From SIG575 sp045542485 (GTDB lineage: Bacteria > Bacillota > Clostridia > Oscillospirales > Acutalibacteraceae): a stretch of 42,602 nucleotides of DNA. Below the pieces are notes generated by a model. That model saw only the letters and a list, made by a program, of their open reading frames with translations, ran no database searches and was not told the DNA's origin. The position numbers and the translations under genes were made by a program. The DNA lies in NCBI GenBank assembly GCA_045542485.1, contig JAZQLC010000011.1, positions 1 to 42,602 on the forward strand, given 5' to 3'. How positions within the stretch are numbered: position 1 is the stretch's first letter; the number at the start of each line of letters is the position of its first letter. Shown one piece after another: positions 23,968 to 33,348 of the stretch.

Positions 23968-25566
23968 ATGAATAAAAAATGGAGTAAAAAGAAAAAAATA
24001 GTAACTGCTGTTATTATTGTGGTTATACTTGCGCTTGTTGCTTCTGTTTTTTACATAGCTTTCAAGCCTGAGGATCCCACAGTGACTCAGATTCACACAA
24101 TCGTAAGGGGTGACATTACGGAAACCTTTGACACGACTGCCATTGTCAAGTCTTCAAATCAGAAGGCTTTTGCAATCTATGACGGTGTAAAGGTTAATCA
24201 GGTAAATGTCAGAGTAGGTGACAATGTGAAGAAGGGCGATGTTCTTGCAACCTTTGACACATCATCCCTCAATGTGATTCTTTCAGAAAAACGCGATGCA
24301 TATAACGCTGCACAGAAGGCGTATAACGACTATGTGAATGCGTCATATGCTGCAAAGACTCAGATTGAAGAACTTGATAAGCAGATTGCAGTTCTTGAAA
24401 AAGAAATAGAAAGTCTGGAAGCACTTGTTTCCGATGAAAAGAATTCAGACGGTGCAGGTAATTCCGGCACGGGAAATGCAGAGCTTGAGGAACTGAGAAA
24501 TGAGCTTCTGGATGTTCTCGGTCACAACAAACTCAGCGAAGCAATTGTTGACAGAATCATCTCTTCCTCATCTTCTTCAAACCAGACGATAAATATGCTG
24601 AAAAATCTTCTCTCATCAGCATCACTCGACTCTTCTCTTATTCAGTCGATGACAGGCTCAATGATTTCAGCTAATGAGAAGCTTCTTCTTGAAAAAGAAC
24701 TGAAGCTTGTGCAGCTGAGTGTGCAGAAGAGTATGCTCGCGACTCAGTCATCTGATTCTCTCAAGAGCGTTTACAAGACAATCGCAGACACAGCCTACAA
24801 GGCTTATGAGGAAATGGCAACTCAGGTCAATTCTCTCAACGGCGGCTGGATTGCAGAGTATGACGGCTTTGTCCGCGAAGTGAACATCAAAGAGGGTCAG
24901 GTTTACACAAGTGAAAACGGCTCACAGACCTCGTCGGGTCTTGATATATCTGCAATCCTCGCAGCAGTCAGCAGCGGCGGAAGTTATGATTTGTCAAGTA
25001 TTGTATCTTCACTTACGGGCTCTTCACAGAGTGGTATGATTGTTGAATATTATCCTCTTGAAGCTCAGTTTGAGGTAAGCAAATATGACGTTTCAAAAAT
25101 CTTTATGGACCAGAAAGTTACAGTCACAACTGCTGACGGTAAAGAGTTCAATGCGACAGTTGTTTACATCAGTGCAGTTGCCGACACATCAGGTAGCGGT
25201 ATCAACATCAACTCTATTATGGGCGGTGGTAACGGCTCAGGCAGCACAATCACTGCAAAGGTAGAAATCGAAAATGCAGACAGAAGCGTAATCATCGGTA
25301 TGGATGTTGAGCTTTCTGCTGCTCTTGATACAAAAGAAAACGTAGTCCTTGTCCCCGTTGAGGCTATTCAGTATGATAATGAAATCGGATACTATGTTTT
25401 CAAATATGACGAGGAAGAAAAGATTATCAACAAACAGACTGTTATTGTAGGTCTCTTTGACGGTGCCAACTACGAGGTTGTTGACGGTCTTGCAGAGGGT
25501 GACCAGATTGTCCGTGCACCCACACTTACCATGGAAGACGGTCAGAGTGTTGTTCCGAAAGGATGA
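23968..25566 (+). CDS. HlyD/MacA-like membrane fusion adaptor
   Basis: The 532-residue adaptor has a basic N-terminus, one membrane segment (about 11-31), a lipoyl/barrel-sandwich half (VNQVNVRVGDNVKKGDVLATFD), a coiled-coil hairpin with an inserted Ser-rich stretch (about 205-240), the second lipoyl half (GFVREVNIKEGQVY) and beta-barrel and membrane-proximal domains ending in GLAEGDQIV. A further low-complexity Ser/Gly insertion interrupts the C-terminal half (about 325-370). It begins a three-gene operon with a MacB-like permease and ATPase. In a monoderm host such adaptors act at the outer face of the membrane; the exported substrate is unknown. Confidence 0.9.
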   Translation: MNKKWSKKKKIVTAVIIVVILALVASVFYIAFKPEDPTVTQIHTIVRGDITETFDTTAIVKSSNQKAFAIYDGVKVNQVNVRVGDNVKKGDVLATFDTSSLNVILSEKRDAYNAAQKAYNDYVNASYAAKTQIEELDKQIAVLEKEIESLEALVSDEKNSDGAGNSGTGNAELEELRNELLDVLGHNKLSEAIVDRIISSSSSSNQTINMLKNLLSSASLDSSLIQSMTGSMISANEKLLLEKELKLVQLSVQKSMLATQSSDSLKSVYKTIADTAYKAYEEMATQVNSLNGGWIAEYDGFVREVNIKEGQVYTSENGSQTSSGLDISAILAAVSSGGSYDLSSIVSSLTGSSQSGMIVEYYPLEAQFEVSKYDVSKIFMDQKVTVTTADGKEFNATVVYISAVADTSGSGININSIMGGGNGSGSTITAKVEIENADRSVIIGMDVELSAALDTKENVVLVPVEAIQYDNEIGYYVFKYDEEEKIINKQTVIVGLFDGANYEVVDGLAEGDQIVRAPTLTMEDGQSVVPKG

Positions 25567-25573
25567 GTAGAGA

Positions 25574-26815
25574 GTGAATATTATTGAAAACATCAGAATT
25601 GCCGTTTTCAGCATAAAGACCAACATTATGCGCTCTCTCCTGACTATGCTCGGAATTATAATCGGTGTTGCGTCTGTTATAGCAGTCGTAACTGTGGGCA
25701 ACGGTGGCCGTGATTATATTATAGATATGCTCAGCAGTATGGGCTCGAGTATGATTACCATCACGGTAAAGTCAGAGGCATCGCCCGATGAATATATCTC
25801 AAATGCGGATATCAGGGCCCTGAAAAAAATCGAGGGCGTCGAATGCGTTTCGCCTATGGGATATTCTATCGGTTCAGGCTCCACGGACAGAGTGGGCATT
25901 GATATGGCGATTGCAATCGGTGGTAACACTGACCTTGAGACGGTTATGATGGCGAAAACAAAGCAGGGCAGATTTTTCTCTGAAGAGGAGTATGATTCTG
26001 CAGCAAAGGTATGCGTAATGCCTAATGTTATGGCTTCGCTTATTTACGGCACAACGGACTGCGTAGGCAAATATTTCAATCTGAACATAAACAATCAGAC
26101 GGTGAGGCTTAAAATTATCGGTCTTTATGACGCTGCAGCATCTGAAGATATGACAGATATGATGATGGAAAGTATGGCAGGTATGGCGAATATGGATATG
26201 GCAAGTGCAGCTATGCTTCTTGTTCCTCAGACACTGCTTGACAACATCAACGGCACAACCGACCAGTATAATATGATTTATGTTACGGCAGAGGATGACA
26301 GTCAGCTTGACGCAATCGGAAACATTGTGGCAAATGTGCTTTATTCCCGTAACAACAATTTCGGCTCAGGTCTTTACATAGTCCAGAATATGGCAACATA
26401 TATTGATATGCTCGACAGCGTTATCAGAATTCTTACAATTTTCATCGCAGGTGTCAGTGCCATCTCTCTTCTTGTAGGCGGTATCGGCGTTATGAACATT
26501 ATGCTGGTTTCCGTAACGGAGAGAACGAGGGAAATCGGTATCAGAAAATCCCTCGGTGCAAAAACCTCGACGATTATGTTCCAGTTCCTGACAGAGTCGG
26601 TGATTCTGTGCCTGATAGGTGGCATTATAGGTCTGATGCTTGGCGTTGTGGGCGCATATTCCATAGCAAGTATTATGGATATCAGCGTTTCTCTTCAGTT
26701 CAGCACAGTTGCTATCGCAGTAGGCTTCTCAAGTGCAATCGGTATTTTCTTCGGAATTTATCCTGCAAGACGCGCAGCGAAGATGCTTCCCATCGATGCG
26801 CTCAGACACGAATAA
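25574..26815 (+). CDS. MacB-like ABC permease
   Basis: The 413-residue permease starts with a GTG 7 bases after the adaptor stop. It has an N-terminal membrane segment (SLLTMLGIIIGVASVIAVV), a periplasmic-type MacB_PCD domain containing a Met-rich run (about 190-212, MTDMMMESMAGMANMDMASA), and a C-terminal FtsX domain with three membrane segments and the TERTREIGIRKSLGA motif. Together with the flanking adaptor and ATPase it forms a MacAB-type export machine. The Met-rich stretch in the outer domain is unusual and could bind copper or simply be flexible. Confidence 0.92.
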   Translation: MNIIENIRIAVFSIKTNIMRSLLTMLGIIIGVASVIAVVTVGNGGRDYIIDMLSSMGSSMITITVKSEASPDEYISNADIRALKKIEGVECVSPMGYSIGSGSTDRVGIDMAIAIGGNTDLETVMMAKTKQGRFFSEEEYDSAAKVCVMPNVMASLIYGTTDCVGKYFNLNINNQTVRLKIIGLYDAAASEDMTDMMMESMAGMANMDMASAAMLLVPQTLLDNINGTTDQYNMIYVTAEDDSQLDAIGNIVANVLYSRNNNFGSGLYIVQNMATYIDMLDSVIRILTIFIAGVSAISLLVGGIGVMNIMLVSVTERTREIGIRKSLGAKTSTIMFQFLTESVILCLIGGIIGLMLGVVGAYSIASIMDISVSLQFSTVAIAVGFSSAIGIFFGIYPARRAAKMLPIDALRHE

Positions 26816-26830
26816 ACGGGAGGGTGAACT

Positions 26831-27511
26831 ATGGCTTTAATTGAAATTAAAGATGTATATAAGATTTATAATCCCGGCGAAAACGAAGTCAGAGCACTTG
26901 ACGGCGTAAGTCTCACAATCGACGAGGGAGAGTTTGTGGCAATTATCGGTCAGTCAGGCTCAGGTAAGTCAACACTGATGAATATGCTCGGACTTCTTGA
27001 CAGACCCACAAGCGGTGAATATTTTCTCTCAGGCAGGGATGTTTCAACCCTCACGGATGATGAACAGTCTGAAATCAGAAATAAGCAGATTGGCTTTATT
27101 TTCCAGGGCTTTAATCTGATTGCCAGTCTTGATGCTATCGGTAACGTGGAGCTTCCGCTGGTTTACAGAGGAATGAAAAAAGAGGAAAGAAACCGACTTT
27201 CTCTGGAGGCTCTTGAAAGAGTAGGTCTCGGTAAGAGACTTCACCACAGACCGTCGCAGATGTCAGGCGGTCAGCAACAGAGAGTGGCGATTGCAAGAGC
27301 AGTTGCAGCAAGACCTCCCGTGATTCTTGCAGACGAGCCTACGGGTAACCTTGACTCTTCTTCAGGCAGAGATGTTATGCGCATTCTCCACGAGCTGAGC
27401 GATGAGGGCAGAACAATTATCCTCATCACACACGATAACGAAATCGCCGAAGAAGCCAACAGAATCATCAGAATTCAGGACGGCAAGATTGTCAGCGATA
27501 AACTGAAATAA
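26831..27511 (+). CDS. MacB-like ABC ATPase
   Basis: The 226-residue ATPase has Walker A GQSGSGKST, Q-loop IFQGFNLIASLD, signature MSGGQQQRVAIARAV, Walker B VILADEPTGNLD and switch His in LITHDN. Start: ATG with GGGAGGG 7 bases upstream, 15 bp after the permease. It powers the permease encoded just before it. Confidence 0.95.
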   Translation: MALIEIKDVYKIYNPGENEVRALDGVSLTIDEGEFVAIIGQSGSGKSTLMNMLGLLDRPTSGEYFLSGRDVSTLTDDEQSEIRNKQIGFIFQGFNLIASLDAIGNVELPLVYRGMKKEERNRLSLEALERVGLGKRLHHRPSQMSGGQQQRVAIARAVAARPPVILADEPTGNLDSSSGRDVMRILHELSDEGRTIILITHDNEIAEEANRIIRIQDGKIVSDKLK

Positions 27512-27526
27512 AATAATATGCTTTTG

Positions 27527-27552
27527 AACGCAACAGATTTTTCTGTTGCGTT
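27527..27552 (+). terminator. Terminator of the MacAB-like operon
   Basis: AACGCAACAG pairs with CTGTTGCGTT around ATTTTT, followed by TATTTTTG. Confidence 0.85.
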
Positions 27553-27588
27553 TATTTTTGCAATAAACATAAAAAATTATGAATTATA

Positions 27589-27616
27589 TTGCTTTTAAAA
27601 AATTACACTGTATAAT
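27589..27616 (+). promoter_or_regulatory. Promoter of the Gfo/Idh/MocA gene
   Basis: TTGCTT (27589-27594), a 16-bp spacer, TATAAT (27611-27616). Confidence 0.7.
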
Positions 27617-27634
27617 GGTTACAGAGGTGATATT

Positions 27635-28621
27635 ATGAAGAAGCTCCGTTTTGGTATTGTGGGAACGGGAACAATTGCCCACAGATTTGCAGAAGCAATA
27701 AAAAATGTTCCCGAGGCAGAGCTTGTGGCTGTTGCTTCAAGAACAAAGGAAAATGCAGAAAAATTCGGTGATGAGTTCCGGGTTCCCGTTCGTTTCGACA
27801 GCTATGAGAAGATGGCTGAGTCTGATGTGATTGACGCGGCGTATATTGCCGTTCCCCATTCGGGACACATAACCTGCTCGTGCCTTATGATGAACGCAGG
27901 AAAACACGTTATCTGTGAAAAGCCTATGGCAGTAAACAGACGAGAGGCAGAGGAAATGTTTTCTTGTGCAGATAAAAATGATGTTCTGCTTATGGAAGCT
28001 ATGTGGGCGAGACTTGTTCCCGGTACACTGAAAATGCTTGAGCTTGTGAAAGACGGTGTTCTCGGTGACATTCTTGCGGTTGAGGGCAAATTCTGCTACA
28101 CAATGGATGAGGATGAAATGGATCACCACGTTTTCAAAGTGGAAAACGGTGGCGGCTCTCTTCTTGATGTAGGTGTATACGGACTTAATTTTGCAAGTTG
28201 GTATCTTGGAAAGGATATTGAAAAGATAAATGCACAGTGCTCTTTCTATAAGGGCACGGACAGTCATATGGCAGTGATTATGAAGTACAGAAACGGTGCG
28301 ATTGCCGATATTTCAAGTGCAACTCTTCTTCGTAAACCCAACGAGGGCTTTGTTTACGGAAGCAAGGGCTACGCATATCTTCAGAGGTTTTATGCGCCTC
28401 AGGAAATCGTAATTCGTTTTAATAACGGTGAAACACAAACCGTTTCTGTTCCGTACAGAGGAAACGGCTTTGAAGAGCAGATCAGTCACTTCTGCGAGTG
28501 TGTTGCAAAGGGCTTAAAGCAGAGTCCTGTTGTTACCCGTGAGCAGACCTTGTATATTACTGCGCAGATGGATGAAATCAGAAAAATGACGGGCGTGGAA
28601 TATCCCCAGGATAACTATTGA
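27635..28621 (+). CDS. Gfo/Idh/MocA family oxidoreductase
   Basis: This is a 328-residue NAD(P)-dependent sugar or diol oxidoreductase. The Rossmann start FGIVGTGTIAHRF, the conserved EKP motif (VICEKPMAVN, about 92-101) with the catalytic Lys, and the GGGSLLDVGVYGLNF stretch typical of the family's C-terminal domain are all visible. The closest described subfamily is the trans-1,2-dihydrobenzenediol dehydrogenase-like group, but the substrate cannot be named from sequence. It stands alone, with its own promoter and terminator. Confidence 0.93.
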   Translation: MKKLRFGIVGTGTIAHRFAEAIKNVPEAELVAVASRTKENAEKFGDEFRVPVRFDSYEKMAESDVIDAAYIAVPHSGHITCSCLMMNAGKHVICEKPMAVNRREAEEMFSCADKNDVLLMEAMWARLVPGTLKMLELVKDGVLGDILAVEGKFCYTMDEDEMDHHVFKVENGGGSLLDVGVYGLNFASWYLGKDIEKINAQCSFYKGTDSHMAVIMKYRNGAIADISSATLLRKPNEGFVYGSKGYAYLQRFYAPQEIVIRFNNGETQTVSVPYRGNGFEEQISHFCECVAKGLKQSPVVTREQTLYITAQMDEIRKMTGVEYPQDNY

Positions 28622-28642
28622 TATTACAGCTGAAAAATACAA

Positions 28643-28712
28643 TCCGTCAGAGCCTTGAGTGGTATTGATAAAGGAATAGTTCACTGTCAATATCCTGATT
28701 ACATCTGACGGA
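28643..28712 (+). terminator. Terminator-like hairpin with an unusually long loop
   Basis: TCCGTCAGA (28643-28651) pairs with TCTGACGGA (28704-28712) and is followed by CTTTTTTATT. The 52-nt loop can itself pair (GGTATTGA near 28661 with TCAATATCC near 28687), so the whole forms a branched or elongated structure rather than a simple hairpin. Confidence 0.7.
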
Positions 28713-28770
28713 CTTTTTTATTGCAAATAGTCTGTGTTTGTGATATTATTCTGGATAAGGAGTGATATTT

Positions 28771-30729
28771 ATGAGAAAATTTTTGTGTATTGTTTTATCT
28801 CTTATCGTGATGCTATCAATACCTTTTGAGATTTCTGCAATCACAACAGAAAAAACTGAGGAGAATACATTGTCTGATTATAAGCTTCTTGCAGACAATC
28901 CTCCGGTAAATGCAGAAATCAGAAAAAGAAAAAAGGTTGAAGGTCTGCGTTTGTATGTTGATGAGGAAAATCCTCTTTTTATGATAAGAAACTGTCCTCG
29001 CTATCTGCCTAACCCCACACCCTATGACATAGCTTATGAGGCTGTGTTGACCTTCTGGGCACTTCCCGATGACATAAAAGAGTTTGCGGTAATTTATATT
29101 GATGAGGGCCCCACATATCTCAACCCTCAGCAGCAGCTTGATTTCTGGGATGAATTTCTGAATTATACCGATGAATATAATGTTCCCGTTGTTTTGCAGT
29201 CAGAATGCTTCTGTACAAACAAAGAGCGTGAACCTTTTACTCAGGAACAGCTTTCAGGCGTATTCAAAGAACACGAGTCAATGATGGGCTATGTTCAGGT
29301 TGAACTCTCAACGAACGGTGTTACAAATGAACATCTGGCAACAGATGCAGTGACAAACGATATGGGCGTAAATAAAAACATCCTTGCAAGAATCAAATCC
29401 TGCGTCAAGGCTTGTGCAGAAAACGGAGGTCTCTTCATCTGGCAGGATATGGAATATATTTACTGGAAAAAGAACAACTATGTAAACCATATTCTCAAGG
29501 ACAGAGAACTTTATGATTTGCTTAAGGCGAACACTGAAAATATAGTTATTATGGATAAGCACAACGGTCACGGAAGACATTTTGCTTCACAATCAAACAT
29601 TATGGGATGTTGGCTTGATGATGTCTGCGGAAACTGGGGTGTGAACCTGGAGAACTTCCTCTGGTATGAAGAGGGTTTTACAGAATACGATAATATCGGT
29701 GTAAAGCCCAATGAGCCTGATTTTGTATATACCGCAAAATATCCTCCGGCACTTTACGGAATCGATATGATAGCAGACCTTGTGGGAGGTGCTACGGTTT
29801 ATGCAATTGAGGGGACTTTCTCAAGAGGCGGACTATACCATTTTATAAATGACCAGGTTTATCTTACACCCACTTTTTATGATGTGCTTTATCCGTTTTA
29901 CAGAATGATTCTTGATGGTGCTGTGCCTTCAAAGGAGCAGGTCAAGGAAAAAATAAAAGTCGGTTATAAAATGACATTCCCGGCGTCATATCCTGTTGGC
30001 GGTAATGATGCACATTTCCTTCAGGGACTTTACTGCGATTCCTTTACTTTCTTCCAGGAGAAGATAGAAAACATTTATCTTGACTGCACGAAGGACTGGG
30101 TACCGTCAACGGGAAGATATCATATAATTCCTATTCTTCCTATCTATTCTGACCCTGAAGAAGTTTTACCTGACAGTTACATTCTCAATGATTTCAAGTA
30201 TTTCTTCAATCTGCTTTTCATCAACCCCATAAAAGAAAAATTCTTTAACAAGCATTACGAAGAAACTTATACGGGCGATGGCGTACTGTTCGATATAAAT
30301 GACTATATTTATGTTTTCAACAGTAACGAAAACAAAACAATTGGCAGTGAGCAAAGCGTTACATACACACTGCCCGAAAGCGGAATAAAGCTTGAAACCA
30401 CCTTTGTTGCACACACCTACGGAATTTTCAAAGAAGATAACGGAAAACTGAATATTGATTTGTGCAATCTGCGTCTTGATACAGATGATGTCTGCGCAGG
30501 TCTTGAAAGCGAACATGAATTTATGGTTTCTTATGCTCTGGGAGGCAAGAGGAGCGACCCGAAAAATTTCAGAGAATCGGTAATCACTCTTTCAGGTTAC
30601 AAGACAGAGCCGACAGTTATCGCGACAGGCTCAAACGGTGCAAGAATGAAAACTGAGTTTGACGAAACAAGCGGAACACTTACTATCAGGATTATCTCCA
30701 ATGGCGAAACAAGAATTACAGTTGAATAA
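28771..30729 (+). CDS. Secreted GH98-like glycoside hydrolase
   Basis: The 652-residue protein has a signal peptide (cleavage likely near ISA, about residue 23) and then a region whose order of motifs resembles the GH98 catalytic barrel, a family that includes blood-group A/B antigen endo-beta-galactosidases. Landmarks: LPDDIKEFAVIYIDEG, a Glu after GYVQV (E178), ENGGLFIW, MDKHNGHG, WLDDVCGNWGVN (D283/D284) and VYAIEGTFSRGG (E347). These could correspond to the acid Glu, Asp and base Glu of GH98. A beta-rich C-terminal part follows from about 500. The ATG at 28771 has AAGGAG 9 bases upstream; a GTG 9 bases earlier overlaps that site. Family assignment is from memory of the pattern and needs a profile search. 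Confidence 0.6.
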   Translation: MRKFLCIVLSLIVMLSIPFEISAITTEKTEENTLSDYKLLADNPPVNAEIRKRKKVEGLRLYVDEENPLFMIRNCPRYLPNPTPYDIAYEAVLTFWALPDDIKEFAVIYIDEGPTYLNPQQQLDFWDEFLNYTDEYNVPVVLQSECFCTNKEREPFTQEQLSGVFKEHESMMGYVQVELSTNGVTNEHLATDAVTNDMGVNKNILARIKSCVKACAENGGLFIWQDMEYIYWKKNNYVNHILKDRELYDLLKANTENIVIMDKHNGHGRHFASQSNIMGCWLDDVCGNWGVNLENFLWYEEGFTEYDNIGVKPNEPDFVYTAKYPPALYGIDMIADLVGGATVYAIEGTFSRGGLYHFINDQVYLTPTFYDVLYPFYRMILDGAVPSKEQVKEKIKVGYKMTFPASYPVGGNDAHFLQGLYCDSFTFFQEKIENIYLDCTKDWVPSTGRYHIIPILPIYSDPEEVLPDSYILNDFKYFFNLLFINPIKEKFFNKHYEETYTGDGVLFDINDYIYVFNSNENKTIGSEQSVTYTLPESGIKLETTFVAHTYGIFKEDNGKLNIDLCNLRLDTDDVCAGLESEHEFMVSYALGGKRSDPKNFRESVITLSGYKTEPTVIATGSNGARMKTEFDETSGTLTIRIISNGETRITVE

Positions 30730-30733
30730 AAAG

Positions 30734-30764
30734 AAAACCCTTGACACTATGTGTCAAGGGTTTT
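30734..30764. terminator. Bidirectional terminator
   Basis: AAAACCCTTGACAC pairs with GTGTCAAGGGTTTT around TAT, between the convergent GH98-like and metallophosphoesterase genes. Confidence 0.9.
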
Positions 30765-30773
30765 GTTAATCTG

Positions 30774-31868
30774 TTATTTCATAAAATATTTTATGAGCAG
30801 TATGATTATTGTAATAAGTAAAGGTACTGCGAGAATTTTAATACCTTTCTGGAAAGCCTCATAACCGTTTGTGGGCATAAGCTTATAAAGATTGAAAAGG
30901 AATTTTTCTTTAACCTTTTTGCCCACTAAATCTATGTATCTCAGGTCATATGTTTCGAATGAGCCGTCAGCATTGAGGTTAATCATTCTCACTCCTCTGT
31001 CAAGACCGGGTCCGTAAACATGGAAACCTGCGCCCTGAGTGTAGCCCACATCAATGCCTCGGACCTTTCCGTTAAAGGAATTTATGTGGTCGTGACCGAA
31101 ATATATACCTACCACATCGCCCTTTTCAGCCATAGCGTCAAACTGACCGCCGTTTTCCATGGGGTCGGCAGGGGACTCTTTCATAAAGGCCCCTTTGTTC
31201 ACCTTTGTTTCATCGAGAACATACCATTTTCCTGCGTGGTTTCTGAAGCCCTGAACAGCACCCTTTGTGCCTTTCTTCACTTCTTTAAGAAGCTCGAGCA
31301 CCTCAGGTACGGGAATGTGCTGAATAACAATGGAGGGAATATACTTACCTGTTTTTTCTTTGTATTCGTCACGGACATTTCTGTACCATTCAATCTGGTT
31401 TTCGTGGACGTGGTCGTAACCGATTTTAAGGCTTGTCTGACTGTCGATGCAGTAGAGAAGAAATCTGATTTCATCACCGTCTGCGATTTCGGTAACGTGG
31501 TTTGCTACTCCGTCAATGCCTTCTGCACTTTCTCCCACAAAGCAGGGGATAGTCTTGTAGATTTCAAACTGTTCTGCGTTTGAAACTCCCACCTGTCTGT
31601 CGTGATTGCCGAAGCAGATTGTGAAAGGAATGCCTCTGGAGTGGGCAGGTTCAGTCAGCTTGAAAAGAACTTCTCTTACAAGACTTTTGTTTCCCTTGAA
31701 AGATGCGATATTCCATATCTGATCGCCTGAATAGACAACAAGGTCAGGCTTTTCTTTTTCAATTGCAGCGTTGAGAAGAGCAAGGGTGTCGGGACTTACC
31801 TTGCTGCCCTCCTGAGTGTCTGCAACCTGCATAATTCTGAATTGTTTGTTTTTAAAAGAGAGCCTCAT
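30774..31868 (-). CDS. Metallophosphoesterase with C-terminal membrane anchor
   Basis: The 364-residue calcineurin-like phosphoesterase has the block pattern D17-T-Q19, G48-D49-Q, G87-N-H-D90, IQHIPVPE and GHDHIN, resembling the Dcr2/purple acid phosphatase-like branch. The first block normally reads D-x-H; here the His is Gln, so one metal ligand may differ. A C-terminal hydrophobic segment (about 343-361) ending in a short basic tail suggests a tail anchor with the enzyme facing the cytoplasm, since no signal peptide is seen. It follows the GPH symporter by 15 bp with AAGGAG, in one transcript. Confidence 0.88.
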   Translation of the reverse strand: MRLSFKNKQFRIMQVADTQEGSKVSPDTLALLNAAIEKEKPDLVVYSGDQIWNIASFKGNKSLVREVLFKLTEPAHSRGIPFTICFGNHDRQVGVSNAEQFEIYKTIPCFVGESAEGIDGVANHVTEIADGDEIRFLLYCIDSQTSLKIGYDHVHENQIEWYRNVRDEYKEKTGKYIPSIVIQHIPVPEVLELLKEVKKGTKGAVQGFRNHAGKWYVLDETKVNKGAFMKESPADPMENGGQFDAMAEKGDVVGIYFGHDHINSFNGKVRGIDVGYTQGAGFHVYGPGLDRGVRMINLNADGSFETYDLRYIDLVGKKVKEKFLFNLYKLMPTNGYEAFQKGIKILAVPLLITIIILLIKYFMK

Positions 31869-31883
31869 ATTTTTTGCTCCTTA

Positions 31884-33278
31884 TTATTCGGATTTTTCTT
31901 GTGTGCGTTTTGCTGCAATAAAGTCGTGTATTTCATCACGCAGCTGACCGTGAAGCTTGAATTTTGTTCTGAAAATAATAAGCGAAATAAGAATGAGAAC
32001 GGGAGGCACAGCAAAGCAGATGATTCCGATTGCGCCCTTTGTTGCCTCATTTACGGCACCTGTTGTAATCTGCTTGTTATAGTTCATCAGACCGAGACCG
32101 CCGAAGAGGAAAACAGTCTGGATTGTGTAAGCCATTTTCTGCAGAAAACCTTTCATTGAGAAAGTGATGCTTTCGTTTCTCTGACCCATTTTGTATTCGC
32201 CGTAGTCGACGATGTCAGCAAGGAATATTGTCTGTCCCACAAACATTGAGCCGATACCAATACTTGCAATTGTGTAGCTCAGGTCAAGGGCGATGTTGAT
32301 TCTGAGAACGGGTCCGAAGATATACATCAGCACATAGCCGACGATTGTGATTGAAAGTGAAATCTGATATATTGTACGGTTTGAGAATTTTTTGCTTAAA
32401 AGAGGAATTACAAGAAGACCGAGAGCTGAGCCTACTGCACCGATTGTTGAGAAAAGACTCTGAGCAGTGGGTTCGCCTAAAACGTCATTGAAGTAGTAAA
32501 CTGCAGTACCGCTTGTCAGATACCAACCTGCATTGGAAATCATAGCGAAAATCATAAACACAACAAGCTGGTCATTCTTTGCAATAACCTGAAAGACTTT
32601 TTTGAAGCTGAATTTTTCCTTGTTGTAAACCACGTGTCTTTCTTTTGTTGAAAGTACGCAGATGACGGAGAAGAAAATAAGGCAGATGCCGCAGATTATT
32701 GCCCACTTTGAGAAACCGTCAGCACTGTAACCCTTGTCCGTTTTGACCATACCGCTTGAAAGAAGGGGGAGAACGATGGGAGTGAGTATGCTGATAAGTC
32801 CCTGACCGATACCGCTGAATGTACGGGCAACGGTAGCAACAAGGTTTCTGTCCTGAGGGTCGTTTGTGAAGGATGGCACCATTGACCAGTAGGGGATGTC
32901 AGCCATTGTGTTTGTCATACCCCAGAGCACATACATCACTGCAATATAGATGTACAGCTTCATCCCGCTCATACCGAAGGATGTAAAAAGAAGCGACAGT
33001 ACGATTGCGTTGGAAAGTGCACCGATGATAATCCACGGTCTGTATTTGCCCATTTTTGTCTTTGTGTTGTCAACGATTGTACCCATCATCGGGTCGTTGA
33101 TGCCGTCCCAGATACGGGCGAGGGGAGTGATAAGAAGCAGAAAGCCTTCTTTCAGTCCCAGCACACTTGAAAGGTAGTAGGAAAGGAAGGAATAGAAAAG
33201 TCCGTAAGATAAGTCAAGACCTATGGCGCCGATGCCGTAACCGAACTTTTCACCCCAGGTGGTTTTGTATTCGTTCAT
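31884..33278 (-). CDS. GPH family sugar:cation symporter (MelB/XynB-like)
   Basis: The 464-residue polytopic protein belongs to the glycoside-pentoside-hexuronide:cation symporters of the major facilitator superfamily. It begins TTWGEKFGYGIGAIGLDLSY, carries D-G-I-N-D-P-M-M-G in the second helix and GKYRPWI in the following loop, both family signatures, and has about 12 membrane segments. The ATG at 33278 has AAAAGGAG; a longer frame up to 33362 starts inside the promoter. It probably imports a sugar released outside, possibly by the GH98-like enzyme nearby. Confidence 0.92.
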   Translation of the reverse strand: MNEYKTTWGEKFGYGIGAIGLDLSYGLFYSFLSYYLSSVLGLKEGFLLLITPLARIWDGINDPMMGTIVDNTKTKMGKYRPWIIIGALSNAIVLSLLFTSFGMSGMKLYIYIAVMYVLWGMTNTMADIPYWSMVPSFTNDPQDRNLVATVARTFSGIGQGLISILTPIVLPLLSSGMVKTDKGYSADGFSKWAIICGICLIFFSVICVLSTKERHVVYNKEKFSFKKVFQVIAKNDQLVVFMIFAMISNAGWYLTSGTAVYYFNDVLGEPTAQSLFSTIGAVGSALGLLVIPLLSKKFSNRTIYQISLSITIVGYVLMYIFGPVLRINIALDLSYTIASIGIGSMFVGQTIFLADIVDYGEYKMGQRNESITFSMKGFLQKMAYTIQTVFLFGGLGLMNYNKQITTGAVNEATKGAIGIICFAVPPVLILISLIIFRTKFKLHGQLRDEIHDFIAAKRTQEKSE

Positions 33279-33318
33279 AGTTTTTCTCTCCTTTTCAGAG
33301 GAATCGTATTGTGCAACC

Positions 33319-33347
33319 ATTATATCACACGACAGTGAAAAAAACAA
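33319..33347 (-). promoter_or_regulatory. Promoter of the symporter-phosphoesterase operon
   Basis: On the minus strand: TTGTTT (33342-33347), a 17-bp spacer, an extended TGA-TATAAT -10 (33319-33324). The -35 box lies in the T run of the upstream terminator. Confidence 0.8.
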
Positions 33348-33348
33348 T

